Shown: positions 35,501 to 47,040, numbered from the stretch's first letter. The stretch: 64,000 nt of DNA from Sebastes aleutianus (GCA_916700875.1 CAKAKS010000022.1:17842565-17906564), one strand, 5' to 3'. The notes: generated from the sequence alone by a model not told the origin. A program made the numbers and translations.

Positions 35501-38500
35501 AAAATAATAATGTTTGCACCTTTAAGTTTCTGAAAAGACCAAAATTAAATCAAATTGCAATCACCTACAAATCCCTCAATGCCCTGGCTCCTCAGTACCT
35601 ATCTGACCTCACCCCTACACACAGTCCCGGAAGCTGAGATCCTCAGGCACGGGTCAGCTCTCCATCCCCCACACAAACTTGCTAACTTTTGGGGACAGAG
35701 CTTTCAGTGTGACAGCCCCCACCCTCTGGAACTCTCTCCCCATAGAGCTCCGCAACGCCCCATCTCTGGACAGCTTCAAAAAACTCCTTAAAACCCACCT
35801 CTTCAACAGGGCCTATGGCCTCTAGCTACTGTTATGTTCCATTTGTTGTGTCTATTTATGTCTATGTTAAGCGTCCTTGGGTTTTTCTTGAAAGGCGCTA
35901 TATAAATGTATTATTAATTAATTTACATAAAACATAAATAAATCACAGTAAATACTATCCAATGTCCTTAATGAAAGTCAACTGGTATGATTCAGGCTGA
36001 TTAGTTTGATCTGTATTATCTTTAAAACATATTTTTTTCAATCTTAATTGCCTGCAGTTACAAACTTCTGAAACTTCCCACCCAGGAGATACATAGACCG
36101 GATGGAAGTATTTATTTGAGGTCACACAAAATGCCAGTCTTGTCTCTCTGCTCCCTCACCTTCGAAAGAGCTTCTCCTCCTCGGCCTTGATGCTTTGTTT
36201 GTATGATCCCATGGCGTGGTTGACCCTGGCATCACAGCTCAGGCTCTTTGGCTTGTAGCAGAACCAAGGCTCGCCTGTACGGACGTCAGTGAAGTTGCAC
36301 AGAGGCTGGGATGGACGTAGGCAGACGTTACAGATGGAAGATTCAGAGACTGAGCCTGAGCGGAAGAGGCTGTTGAAGTAAATCCTGTCGGGCTGTTCGC
36401 TGTTCAGCCTGTTCATCACTGGGATAGCCTCAACGGGGTGAACCAGCGTCACCTGATTGGATAGAGAACCAGAGTTTTCACACAACCTTTCCAAAACCAA
36501 AAACAAAAGAGGTAAAGTGCAACAAATTAATGTATTAAAGTGGTAGTAGGCAGAATATTTTTGGCATCACTGGGCAAAGATTCCATAATAACCTTTCAGC
36601 AAATTGTAATTCAATTGTATTCCGAGAGAAAACTAGACTTCTGCACCTCCTCATGGCTCTGTTTTCAGGCTTTAGAAATTCTAGCCCGTGATGGGAGACT
36701 TTGGCCAATCACAGGTCATTTCACATTTCACAAACTCTGATCAAACGGTCAAACTAGGCAGCACTGATCAAATATGAATCAATATTCTGTTACTGTAATG
36801 CCTATTTCTCATGTAAAATGTTTTCAGAAACATCTTGTAGTGTACTGTTTAGCTGTAAAATGAGAAGTTTTGCTCGGGCTGGTGGGCGGTATTTCCTCAA
36901 CTGATCTCGACATGGTGGCCGAGTCACAAACTTTCATTAATAATGGCTAGTTTGGAGCCCGCAAACTGGGGAAACTCTCGCGAGTTTGTTAAGGTTAGGC
37001 ATTGACCTCGAATGGCTAAAGTTAGGCATTGACCTCGAATGGCTAAAGTTGGGCATTGACCTCGAATGGGTAAAGTTGGGCATTGACCTCGAATGGGTAA
37101 AGTTAGGCATTGACCTCGAATGGGTAAAGTTAGGCATTGACCTCGAATGGCTAAAGTTAGGCATTGACCTCGAATGGGTAAAGTTGGGCATTGACCTCGA
37201 ATGGGTAAAGTTGGGCATTGACCTTGAATGGGTAAAGTTGGGCATTGACCTCGAATGGCTAAAGTTAGGCATTGACCTCGAATGGCTAAAGTTGGGCATT
37301 GACCTCGAATGGCTAAAGTTAGGCATTGACCTCGAATGGCTAAAGTTGGGCATTGACCTCGAATGGGTAAAGTTGGGCATTGACCTCGAATGGGTAAAGT
37401 TAGGCATTGACCTCGAATGGGTAAAGTTAGGCATTGACCTCGAATGGCTAAAGTTAGGCATTGACCTCGAATGGGTAAAGTTGGGCATTGACCTCGAATG
37501 GGTAAAGTTGGGCATTGACCTCGAATGGGTAAAGTTGGGCATTGACCTTGAATGGGTAAAGTTGGGCATTGACCTCGAATGGCTAAAGTTAGGCATTGAC
37601 CTCGAATGGCTAAAGTTGGGCATTGACCTCGAATGGCTAAAGTTAGGCATTGACCTCGAATGGCTAAAGTTGGGCATTGACCTCGAATGGGTAAAGTTGG
37701 GCATTGACCTCGAATGGGTAAAGTTAGGCATTGACCTCGAATGGGTAAAGTTAGGCATTGACCTCGAATGGCTAAAGTTAGGCATTGACCTCGAATGGCT
37801 AAAGTTAGGCATTGACCTCGAATGGGTAAAGTTGGGCATTGACCTGGAATGGCTAAAGTTGGGCATTGACCTCGAATGGCTAAAGTTGGGCATTGACCTC
37901 GAATGGCTAAAGTTAGGCATTGACCTTGAATGGCTAAAGTTAGGGTTGACCTCGAATGGCTAAAGTTAGGCATTGACCTTGAATGGCTAAAGTTAGGCAT
38001 TGACCTCGAATGGCTAAAGTTAGGCATTGACCTTGAATGGCTAAAGTTAGGGTTGACCTCGAATGGCTAAAGTTAGGCATTGACCTTGAATAGTTAAAGT
38101 TAGGCATTGACCTCGAATAATTAAGGTCAGGCATTGACCTCGAATTTTCCTGGAAAAGCTCCAGGAAATGACTAATTATCAGCAGAATTATTTAAAACCG
38201 ACCCAACCCTTGTGGCTAACATTCTACATCCATTGTTAGAGAAGATATGGCGAAATGAGACCATCCCAAATACTTGGCAAGAAGGAACCATCATTAAGCT
38301 ACCCAAGAAAGGAGACCTAACCAATTGTAACAACTGGAGGGGAATTACATTACTTTCCATCCCAAGCAAAATATTCTGCAAAATATTGATGAACTGAATG
38401 AAAACAGCAGTGGACAACATACTAAGGAAAGAACAGGCATGATTTAGCAAAGGGAAAAGCTGCAATGACCATATTTTTGTATTAAGAAATATCATCGAGC

Positions 38501-40662
38501 AATGTACAGAGTGGCAGAGACAACTCATCAACTCATCAACTTCATTGATTTTGAGAAGGCATTTGATAGCCTCTACAGGGACAGTCTTTGGAAAATTCTC
38601 CGACATTATGGAATGTTCTATACTTTAAGATTGACATCAAGAAAACAGAAGTCATGCACCTCAACATGAAAGAACCACCTGTCATAGAGCTAAATGGACA
38701 ACAACTGACATGTACGTCATCTTTCACATACCTCGGAAGCCGGGTAACATCAGATGGTGGAGCTGACCAAGACATTACGTCCAGATTAGGAAAAGCAAGG
38801 ACAGCATTTCTAAGACTTGGAAACATCTGGAAGTCGACACATATAACTAGAAACACCAAGATAAAGTTATACAACAGCTGTGTACTATCTGTCCTTCCAT
38901 ATGGTGCTGAGTGCTGGAGAATGACTGAAAGAATGACTGAAAGAGACAAGTTTTCCAGCTTTCACAATACCTGCCTCAGAAAGATCATGAGGATATTCTG
39001 GCCTAGGTAGATTACAAACTCTGACCTACACAAAACAAGTGATGTTTGGACATGGAAACAATATTGATAAGAAGAAGATGGAGATGGCTTGGACATGTAT
39101 TAAGGAAACCATCTGATAACATGACGAAAGTGGCATTGCGTTGGACACCAGAGGGAAAACGCAAAAGAGGGAGGCCCAACACAAGCTGGAGGCGAACCAT
39201 CGAAGGAGAGATGAAGACGAGAGGATACAGCTGGAACAGCATTGAGAGGAAAGCAAACAACAGAGATGAGTGGAGATCCTTAGTCCTTGCCCTATGCGCC
39301 ACCAGGCGCAACAAGGACTAAGTAAGTAAGTATTGACCTTGAATGGTTAAGGTCAGGCACTGACCTCGAATAGTTAAGGTCAGGCATTGACCTCGAATAG
39401 TTAAGGTTAGACATTGATGTTGAATAGTTAAGGTTAGGATAGGTCATTGGGCAGCAAGTCTCGCAAGAGTTTTTGCAAGTTTTTGCAGCTCTCAGATCAG
39501 ATTTCTCAGTTTGCAGGCTCCTTTCTAGACATGACCATTATCATTACAAACGGCATGTGCCGTGCGAGAAGTGAAAGTTAACAGCCATAGCAACAGTATC
39601 TGAGGGGGGCGGGGCTTTGCGAACAATCAGAAGATTACAAATACCTACAGTACAATCACATTTAACATGATAGTTTTTAGCATCACCTCAACCTGCGCGT
39701 CTCCTTCCCAGAGTAAAGAGAACACAGCAGAGTAACTCCCATTGAGATGATCCACCAATTGCCCAGCCACACTTGCACCAAGCTTCCGGTTGTGCAGCTT
39801 GGCGAGAAAGAAGTCCCCCCCAGCCTTCCTGGGACGGCCCTGGAAGTCAGACATTTGTATCATAACCTCCAGCTGGTTCCCTACGTGCCACTGTCCTCCT
39901 CCCCTCGCTGGGAGAATGGTGAAGGTGCTGTGAGCTGGATCGCTGGTCTGCTCGAAAGAGACAAGTGGAGTTTCAGGCCAAGCAATGGAGTCTAGTAGGA
40001 AGCGTTCCTCCAGAGCCTCCTCACGGGACAGTGGCTGGAAGGTGCAGAAGTGGCGATGCTTGTCAGGGTCAGTGGAAACTCTTAGGACACTGATGGTGGA
40101 GTTCACTTTATGCGGAAACTGGAGAGAGAGATGGTGACAAACATGCATCAGACAAACGCACTGAAAGCAAATTAACCAAATAAAGCAAAAGGGGCCAAGA
40201 AGGAAGATTTTTCCCATCCCAAAGCTCAAATTGACTTTGGGGGGTTGATAAGAACTGTTGATCTGTTAGCTGCAGGAATTTCTACCTTTCTCAACTCCCC
40301 CTGTGGCCCTTACTCAATTGCACAAAATCAAATTCAAATGGTCAAGGTTTTCAAAGTGTTGTTCACTGCTCTCTAGCTAGAGGAGCTGCTGCTGTCACCA
40401 GGTCAAGGTGCAGCATTGAGAGGGTAAATACCATTTAACTGCATTGATTTGCAATGAAAGAACATTACTGTTGCTGAGCCACATTGTATTTGAAAATATC
40501 CTGAAAACCTTTCCAACAGGGTCCACCCTTCAAGCGGACCCTCTAAAACCAAGTTCTCACCTCCAGAACATCCATGTTACGTAGCACATAGATCGAGACA
40601 AAGAGAGCCAGAAAGAGGAAGATGACTCCGTACTCCTTTCTTATACAAGCTCTGGCCTTCAT
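32533..40662 (-). CDS. NXPE family member 3-like protein, gene B
   Basis: Minus-strand exons 40662-40561, 40118-39687, 36452-36160, 33787-33717, 33379-33176 and 33086-32533 have exactly the same lengths as those of gene A (total 1656 nt, 551 aa) and intact splice sites. The protein differs from A by scattered substitutions, for example DLHSP kept, the last residue Val instead of Gly, and FNTSAMI for FNTTAMI. Signal anchor, neurexophilin-like region, cysteine-rich exon 3, GDS and DAWEMTLAHH are all present, so it should encode a working protein of the same type. Intron 2 is enlarged to about 3.2 kb by a minisatellite and a LINE; intron 3 is enlarged to about 2.4 kb. The upstream CCAAT cluster of gene A is missing, which may change its expression. 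Confidence 0.93.
33960..36060. other. Enlarged intron 3 of gene B
   Basis: Gene A has about 0.5 kb here, gene B about 2.4 kb. 33.96-35.29 kb holds unassigned sequence with no supported gene. 35.29-35.52 kb matches the gene C intron 3 block at 50.46-50.66 kb. 35.54-35.94 kb is a LINE end. Confidence 0.6.
35540..35940 (+). mobile_element. LINE 3' end (RT C-terminal tail and 3' UTR)
   Basis: Encodes, across frameshifts, the pattern APQYLSDL...TFWN-like ...LWNSLP.E.R...SLDSFKKLLKTHLF seen at the C-terminus of CR1/L2-type fish LINEs. It is followed by the 3' UTR ending GGCGCTATATAAATGTATTA. It is 5'-truncated. Confidence 0.7.
36991..38144. repeat. 27-bp minisatellite, about 43 units, in gene B intron 2
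   Basis: Head-to-tail units of AGTTAGGCATTGACCTCGAA plus TGGSTAA, with fixed variants (TTAGG/TTGGG, GGCT/GGGT, CTCG/CTTG) arranged in higher-order blocks; about 36.99-37.55 kb resembles 37.33-37.85 kb. The period is a multiple of three without stop codons, so three frames stay open for over 320 codons on both strands. These are not regarded as genes. Gene A has only two to three units. Confidence 0.95.
38145..39330 (+). mobile_element. Non-LTR retrotransposon fragment inserted in the minisatellite
   Basis: Plus-strand frames in series: HPLLEKIWRNETIPNTWQEG and NWRGITLLSIPSKIF (RT fingers/palm), FSKGKSCNDHIF, then a deletion past the catalytic region to KTEVMHLNMKEPPVIELNG, TSSFTYLGSRVTSDGG and LPYGAECW. 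The 3' part has RRRWRWLGHVLRKPSDNMTK and GKRKRGRPNTSWRRT, ending CATRRNKD. It terminates in a TAAG tandem tail. Minisatellite units lie on both sides, so it inserted into the array. It is defective because the RT active-site block is missing and frames are broken. Confidence 0.85.
39331..39440. repeat. Distal part of the 27-bp minisatellite
   Basis: About four degenerate units (GGTCAGGCATTGACCTCGAA with ATAGTTAA) after the LINE tail, equivalent to the units remaining in gene A intron 2. Confidence 0.85.
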
Positions 40663-41238
40663 GATAGTCTTCATCTATGGCTGCAGCAGGTTGTGACCAC
40701 TTCCTCTGGTACTGGATTAAAGAAGAGAATTATTAAAAAATAAAAACAAAAAAAAATAGGGTTTACTTCTAAAATCTTGAAATTCCTTTGATTAATCAAC
40801 CATCAGCCAAAGAAAGCAGCCTCCACTCTTGCAGTTTAACATGATTCAATCTATCCCGCACCCTTTGCCACGTCATGTAAAGAAGTAAATTCAAATACAT
40901 TTGGATTGTGCTGTCTGTGACAACCTGACACCACACGCTGCAAAGTTACCCTAACAACAAGTTGCACAAATATCTGTTTTTATTTTCATTACAGAAGCAG
41001 AGAAGGGATTTCCAGCACAACTTCACCTACTTCCAAGGTGCATGGAGATGGGAGTCTGAAGAGGTAAAACTCCAGCAACTCCAGTAGTATGCAGATCACC
41101 TGTATTGTTAGACCAACATGTTTCAGCTTATTGCCTTCATCAGGGTCATCATACAACACACAAACAAATTTGAAAATATAAAACCCTAACCCTCACAGGT
41201 ACTGCATTTAGCAAAAAAAACCCAAAACAATTGATTCC

Positions 41239-42735
41239 TGTAATGGCAATTTTCATATCTGCAGTTAACACTGTACCTTTAAATAATCTCAGGGCCTCAC
41301 ATGTTCAACTTTGTCACCATAAAACAGTGACCCGACGGATTTATCTCTTTTGGAGTACACAGTGAGTTTGAAAATAAATGGTACAGAGAGGGCCTTGATA
41401 GGGACAAACTCAAGCTTGACTGGCTGTTTGAGTGACTCTGCCTGACACACTTTTTCAGTCTCTATTTCAGATACCACACTCTGATCCCAATGTCTCATTG
41501 ATCAAATCGAAGGATGAAAGGTGGCAAGATTTGGGACCTTAGACTAAAAGGTGTAATGATGCTACAGGTTGGGAGAAAACAGCGGACCCCAAAGTTGATT
41601 TTCACAAGGTCTCTGATTCTCTGCTGTGGTAGACGCAGTCAGATCGGTTGAACTCCTCTCAGACACAGAATGGAAACTGACAAATTTTGCCCTCACACAA
41701 TAAAAGTGGTTTTCTGTCGTTGACTTGGAAAAAGGGGTTTTTCAGCATCCCAGTCGACCCAGACAGCCAGTTTTGGTTCACATTTTATTTTGAGAAATTT
41801 TTTACAAATTTACGCGTCTTCGTCGAGGATTTTCTGAATCCCCAACGAATCCCCAACCATCTTTAATGCAGCATTAAAGGAAAACCTGGAGAAAACACAT
41901 TGCAATCTTTTTTTATCTTTTTTATCTTTTTTATTTTTCATTTTTATTTTCATTCCTATGCCTTTATTATTTTTTCATTATCTTATATGTGTTACAGAGT
42001 ACACTTGTTAAATTGATTATGCATTATTCCTTGTGCTAAAGCTATGATTGCCTCTTTGATCAAATCTACTGTTGGACAATATGTACATACACCACAGCTG
42101 GAGAAAGGCATTCATGACCTTTTTCCACCTCCAGTGTGGACGCCACCATTTTATGATGATATTGTCTGAGATAGTTTAATTCCTTCTTTCTCATATACTT
42201 AAATCAAAATCACATAGTATCTTCACACTTTGATTTTGTGTATTACAATGGTGCTAGTAGTAATCAGATATGTTAATTATTAAAGTGAGCATTGAATGCT
42301 CAAAGGGGGAATGTAATGGCAATTTTCATATCTGCAGTTAACACTGTACCTTTAAATAATCTCAGGTCCTCACATGTTGAACGTTGTCACCATAAAACAG
42401 TGACCAGACGGTTTTGCCTTCTGTAACTGTAAACAACAGATTGCTGAAATACTTGTGATGTCTAGTGATGCTCTTTTGTCTGCTGTGTGCTGATGCATTG
42501 ATACACTTTTTATCCTTCTCTTCTTTGCACTTATCTATGTGTTATGCTTTAGTATGTATAAATACTGACTACTCTTGTGTTCGGGTCTCACTTGCCACAG
42601 TCCACTCAGGTGGCTGAGCTCGTGAGTCCATCTGCAGATGCTTTTCTTATTAATATATGCTTTTTTATTAAATTTATTTGAAAGACAAGTTGTTACCTTG
42701 GTTTGTGTGTTGTTTTAACAGAAACTGCCACCACA
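41239..42735 (+). mobile_element. Internally deleted retrovirus-like LTR element with 4-bp target duplication
   Basis: Begins TGTAATGGCA and ends TGCCACCACA. TTCC flanks both sides (41235-41238 and 42736-42739). The first about 97 bp recur at 42312, marking a truncated 5' LTR and a 424-bp 3' LTR (42312-42735) preceded by the polypurine tract AAAGGGGGAA (42302-42311). The 3' LTR has a TATAAATA box near 42.56 kb. The interior (about 1 kb) lacks recognisable gag/pol/env frames. The uninterrupted target sequence occurs at about 22.50 and 23.88 kb, confirming the borders. The 4-bp duplication fits ERV1/gammaretrovirus-like integration. Confidence 0.85.
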
Positions 42736-43001
42736 TTCCTTAGGTTTTCTAGTTTGATACCAGTATCTTCACTCTAGCTTTAAAACTGAGCCCACTCATA
42801 CTCATGCTCATAAAACACTGCTATATAACAAAAATAAAACAAGTCACTACAACAATCTGTCAACACCATTACCACCCAGCTTACCTCTGTCACCGCCAAA
42901 ATGAAAACTATGAAGGAAACAATTCTGGACTTACAAAGACGCAGTATGAAGGACAGTCTAGTTTTCTACTTTTACTTTTCTTGATGGACAATTGTACCCG
43001 T

Positions 43002-43003
<2 letters not shown>

Positions 43004-43066
<63 letters not shown>
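43004..43066. repeat. CT microsatellite
   Basis: About 31 CT units, inside the L1 ORF1 region. Confidence 0.95.
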
Positions 43067-43070
<4 letters not shown>

Positions 43071-43158
43071 CCACATTTAGAAACTGCAGTTTGAAGCTCA
43101 ACCCTCCTATGGTTTAGTAGAAGAGGTCACATCCTGATGATTTGTTTTACTACATTTG

Positions 43159-43189
<31 letters not shown>

Positions 43190-43192
<3 letters not shown>

Positions 43193-43832
43193 CAATTCAA
43201 TTCAAATGGCTTTATTGGCATGACGTAACACTGCACATGTTGCCAAAGCATATTCAAATGATGAATTTTTTTACAATAATTACATTCATTAACATCGATT
43301 AAATAAAATAAAATACAAAATAATTTCAATCAATTAATTTGAACAATGATATAAACAGGAATGATACAAATTTACAAACAAACAAACAACAACAAGGTGC
43401 AGACAGCTGTCCCCGTCCCTGTCCCCCAGTTCATGTCCCTGTCCCTCAGTTGATGGCAGGCAGCAACATAGACTGCTACCAGCTCACAGATCCTAGTGTC
43501 CTCCCCAGTAGGACAGATAACTTCTCTTCACCTGAGAGCTGTAGAAAATGTTTAGTTCTGAAATTAATTTTTTGAAAATGTATATCCCTGATTTCTTGAT
43601 ATTTCTCACATCTGGTGAGGAAGTGTAGCTCTGTTTCAAGCTCACCCAGGCTGCAGTGAGAGCACAGCCGTTGCTCAACAGGGAGCCAGGTCTTCCTGTG
43701 TCGCCCCTGTTCTATGGCGAGGCTGTGCTCACTCAGTCTGTACTTTGTCAAGGTTTTTCTTAAATGTAGATCAGTAACCATGCTCAAATAGTCTGCTATG
43801 GTGTACTGTCGATTTAGAGCCAGATAGCACTG

Positions 43833-43835
<3 letters not shown>
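43190..43835 (-). mobile_element. 5'-truncated LINE inserted in a CT microsatellite
   Basis: The minus-strand frame 43835-43476 encodes YRLSEHSLAIEQGRHRKTW, then CSHCSLGELETELHFLTRC, the zinc-knuckle-like C-terminal region of a non-LTR retrotransposon. Its 3' UTR ends in ATTGAATTGAAATTGA next to CT repeats. CT runs flank both ends (43161-43187 and 43835-43903), as expected for insertion into the microsatellite. Confidence 0.75.

Positions 43836-43903
<68 letters not shown>
43835..43903. repeat. CT microsatellite
   Basis: About 34 CT units directly before the L1 ORF1 C-terminal segment. Confidence 0.95.
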
Positions 43904-43906
<3 letters not shown>

Positions 43907-44745
43907 ATTTGAACATTACAAACAAAAACCAGGTTAAACAACAAGGCGGTCAGCTCAAACGAACGAAATATGGACTCAATGATCAATATCCACGTGAAAT
44001 CATGATGCGTCGCAAAGAACTATTTCCAATCCGTAAACAAATGATGAAAGAAGGCATGTTCTTTCCCCCCGAAACCAGACTTCATTTACTTTTCTATCAT
44101 TTTAAGCATCTTCCGGGTTTTCCTGTTGAAGAAAAGGACGCAGCCAAGTGACTCTCACCTGTTACCTGTCGGCGGGTAACACTTCAGTTCAGCATGCAGT
44201 GGTGATCCAGCGAGCAGCTTGTTGTTCCAAATAAAATCTGAATCAAATGGGATTGAACGAACCCTACTGACTATTCTGATTCTAACTGATCACAGAGACA
44301 CACCTGAGCAGGGATGGATTGTTTCTCTGTTTGTTGTTACTGAAGCTTCGGGCTGAGAGGCGAAATGTGATACACCCACCCAGGTAACCACACCTGTGTA
44401 CCTGAATAAAATAGTTGAACAGTTGCCACTTCTGGTCAGTGCTTTAAAACAAATACTTGACAGGACTAAACGAGGCAGATAAAACATATAACAGGTAAAA
44501 CACACAGAGTTATAAAGCAAATAAAACAGGTAAAGTAGATGTAATAAATAAATATAAACAGAAGTGTTACACTAGAAGTATAAAATATAAAAATAGATGT
44601 AATGTAATCAGAGGTAATTGCAATTGTAAAACAGGTAGGGTAGATGTAATAAATAAATAAATGTAAACAAAGGTAGTTGCACTTGAGGTGTATATATACA
44701 GTATATATTGCATCAACAAATTTATTTTACATTCAATATATATAA

Positions 44746-44748
<3 letters not shown>

Positions 44749-44779
<31 letters not shown>
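44749..44779. repeat. TA microsatellite
   Basis: About 15 TA units in an AT-rich tract that adjoins the NXPE relic's truncated intron. Confidence 0.95.
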
Positions 44780-44782
<3 letters not shown>

Positions 44783-44939
44783 TTAAATACAGTACATACA
44801 TTTGTGGATTTATATTCCATTTATTTAAAATAAGAAATATTTGTGTGTGCATCAGAAATATATTTATGAACCTTGTTTTTTTTTATATATGTAGATTTTT
44901 ATTTTTGTTTTACATGTATATACACAACATATTAAAAAT

Positions 44940-45244
44940 ATTTTTGTGGAGGGAGTAATTTCTATAAAAATCACAAAATACATTTGTAAATCCTTCGCCG
45001 TGCATTCATTAATATTGAGACTGATCTGACTCCATAACTTTTTATCCTGAGCCACATTGAAACACACACAGAAACCTGACTTATATTAAACATTTCAAAC
45101 AGGGTCCACCCTTCAAACATTCTCACCAAAACCAAGTTCTTCCTGCAGAACGTTCTTGTTACATAGCACAAAGATCAAGACAGAGACAGCCAGAAAGAGG
45201 AAGATGGAGCCGTACTCCCTTGTTATACAAGCTGTGGCCTTCAT
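44940..45244 (-). pseudogene. NXPE first-exon relic
   Basis: Start codon at 45244. 45244-45143 is homologous to the 34-codon first coding exon of the NXPE genes (MKATACITREYGSIFLFLAV...), closest to the copy at 7.26 kb. The donor GT that follows Leu-Glu in the other copies is changed (CTGCAG then GAAGAAC), so splicing there is lost. Intron 1 sequence continues to about 44.94 kb, where the palindrome with 7.37-7.56 kb stops at AT-rich DNA. No other exon is present. Upstream, 45.58-45.73 kb keeps the CCAAT-motif region also found before gene A. Confidence 0.85.
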
Positions 45245-47040
45245 GATCAGGGATTAGTCTTCATCTCTGGCTGCAGCATACTGTGACCACTTCCTCTGGT
45301 ACTGGATTAAAAAATAAAAACAAAAGGGGTAACTGACACCTTGTTGTGCTAAAAAAATAATACTTGTTAAAACTTGATAATGAAATCCTCTCTATAAAAA
45401 TAGTGATAGACATGTCCAACTTGATAGACATGTCCAACTTTCAATCATGATATCAAAAAATATATGTTTTTACTTTCATTACAGAGCAGAGTAGGAAGTA
45501 TCGGCACAACTTCACCTACTTCTACTAAGAGGTAAAACTCCAGCAACATTTGTAGTATGCAGAGCAAATCATTTGAAATTATAAATGACAACCAATCATA
45601 TGAATCCATCCACACATCAGCCAATGGGGCACACATAGATGGGTCGGATAGATGGTCATGTGGCTTCAGGCCAATCACATTCCCAAACCGAGAGGTGAGA
45701 GGAGTGCCCAGTAAAGGACATGGGTGACATCACATTTGGTCCATAAAGAAGAAAAGTGCATCTAACAGGCAGTAGGAGGTGAATTTGATTCCCTTTTGTT
45801 GTTTTGTTGTCACAGTTTTGTTGCTAAATGATATGAAAAATGAGCGGTAAATCACCTGTTTCATCAGCCATAACAAAAATTGTATAAATATAAAAGCCAG
45901 AAGGAATGCTTGCATCATGTGCTATAAATGTTTTGCCTTCTATTTTGTTATTATCTGGGGATCGTGAATGTCAGAGTTTATTGCGATGAGTTTTTGACAT
46001 CATCCTCTGGGGATCACGAATGCCAAAAATTAATTGCAAGTGGTCATTTTATTAGTCTGTGTATTTAGTTGGGCAAGTTCTAATTGTTCTTTCAGGTCAG
46101 CTAGTATTGGCCATGTTTCATGTTGTCCGGAGAGGAAGACAAACATTCGCACGTTATGGGAATATCCGAGAAGACGCTGACACCAGAAACAGCTGTTAAA
46201 TATCCGCTACCTCAGAATTTATTCGGCAAATGCGTTTCCATATCCCATTTAGTGCATCAACTCTTTATTACTAAAGGCAAAAACCACCTCAAGCGAGCGT
46301 AAAAACTTTTTCTTTGCTATTGAGGTCGATTACCAAATTTTGCCGTTTCCATACAGCTTTTCTAATGCGAATAAAAATATGTGAATGGAAACATGGCTAA
46401 TGATGGAGGTTTTACGTTTAATGTTATTACCTTGGAAACTACTTCTGATGGGGTCCACATTAAAAGCTGATTTTATAGCTTATGGTTATGACATTTTCAA
46501 CGTGTTGCTTCCCTTTGAAGATCGTTGCTCCTTCAGTCCCACCAAAAGTGATTAAAACTTTGACTTTCATTTCCTCCACCATCTGCTTTCAGTACAAACT
46601 CTGTCTAAGCTCTGTTTTCTGTGAAACAACAGCACCCTCTTCCTGTTTTGTTGTGTAAAGCACCCAGGGATGGTCTCATTTGTAATGTGTCTAGATTAAT
46701 GATGTGTTGATCTACACATAAAATGCTACACATGCCAGCTTTAAAGTGAGAAAACATTGAAAGATGAAATAACACATTTTCGTCTTTTATATAAAAAGAT
46801 GTGATATGTTGCTGTTAATGTCCTGTGCGTTAAGTTTCGCTTTAACGTTGCAATCAGCTGTTCGTTTGTGTCCCGTGTTTATAACGTTCAGTGTCATTTT
46901 CACTGTACAAACGTAGTAGTTTTAAGCCCAACAATATAGTTTATTCCTAAACTAAACTAAAGGGTTTAGTTGCCTAAACCTAAAGTGATACTGAGGGTAA
47001 CTATAGTGGTTTTGATGCCAAACATAAGGGGTGTGACGAC

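Larger units (their letters stand above)
31565..41184. repeat. Right arm of inner inverted duplication (partner 24.49-30.29 kb)
   Basis: Reverse-complement partner of the gene A arm. The outer end is abrupt at about 41184: the sequence equivalent to 24490 adjoins L1 ORF1 DNA. The arm is about 3.8 kb longer than its partner because of a 27-bp minisatellite, an inserted LINE, and about 1.9 kb of extra sequence in intron 3 of gene B. Confidence 0.9.
41190..44151 (+). mobile_element. L1-type LINE ORF1 region with nested insertions
   Basis: L1 ORF1 pieces on the plus strand: 41190-41238 and 42736-42960 (coiled-coil ending AKMKTMKETILDLQRRSM), and 43909-44151 (LKRTKYGLNDQYPREIMMRR, matching the ORF1 C-terminal domain). 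They are split by an LTR element (41239-42735), CT microsatellites, and a truncated LINE on the other strand (43.19-43.83 kb). It is a second copy of the L1 family seen inverted at 21.6-22.6 kb. Confidence 0.75.

Noticed and set aside
36924..38027. Three long overlapping reading frames of 325-367 codons
   Set aside because: They are pure translations of a 27-bp tandem repeat in both orientations, inside an intron of gene B.
36991..38144. Possible CRISPR-like array
   Set aside because: Units are contiguous with no spacers, and the context is a vertebrate intron.
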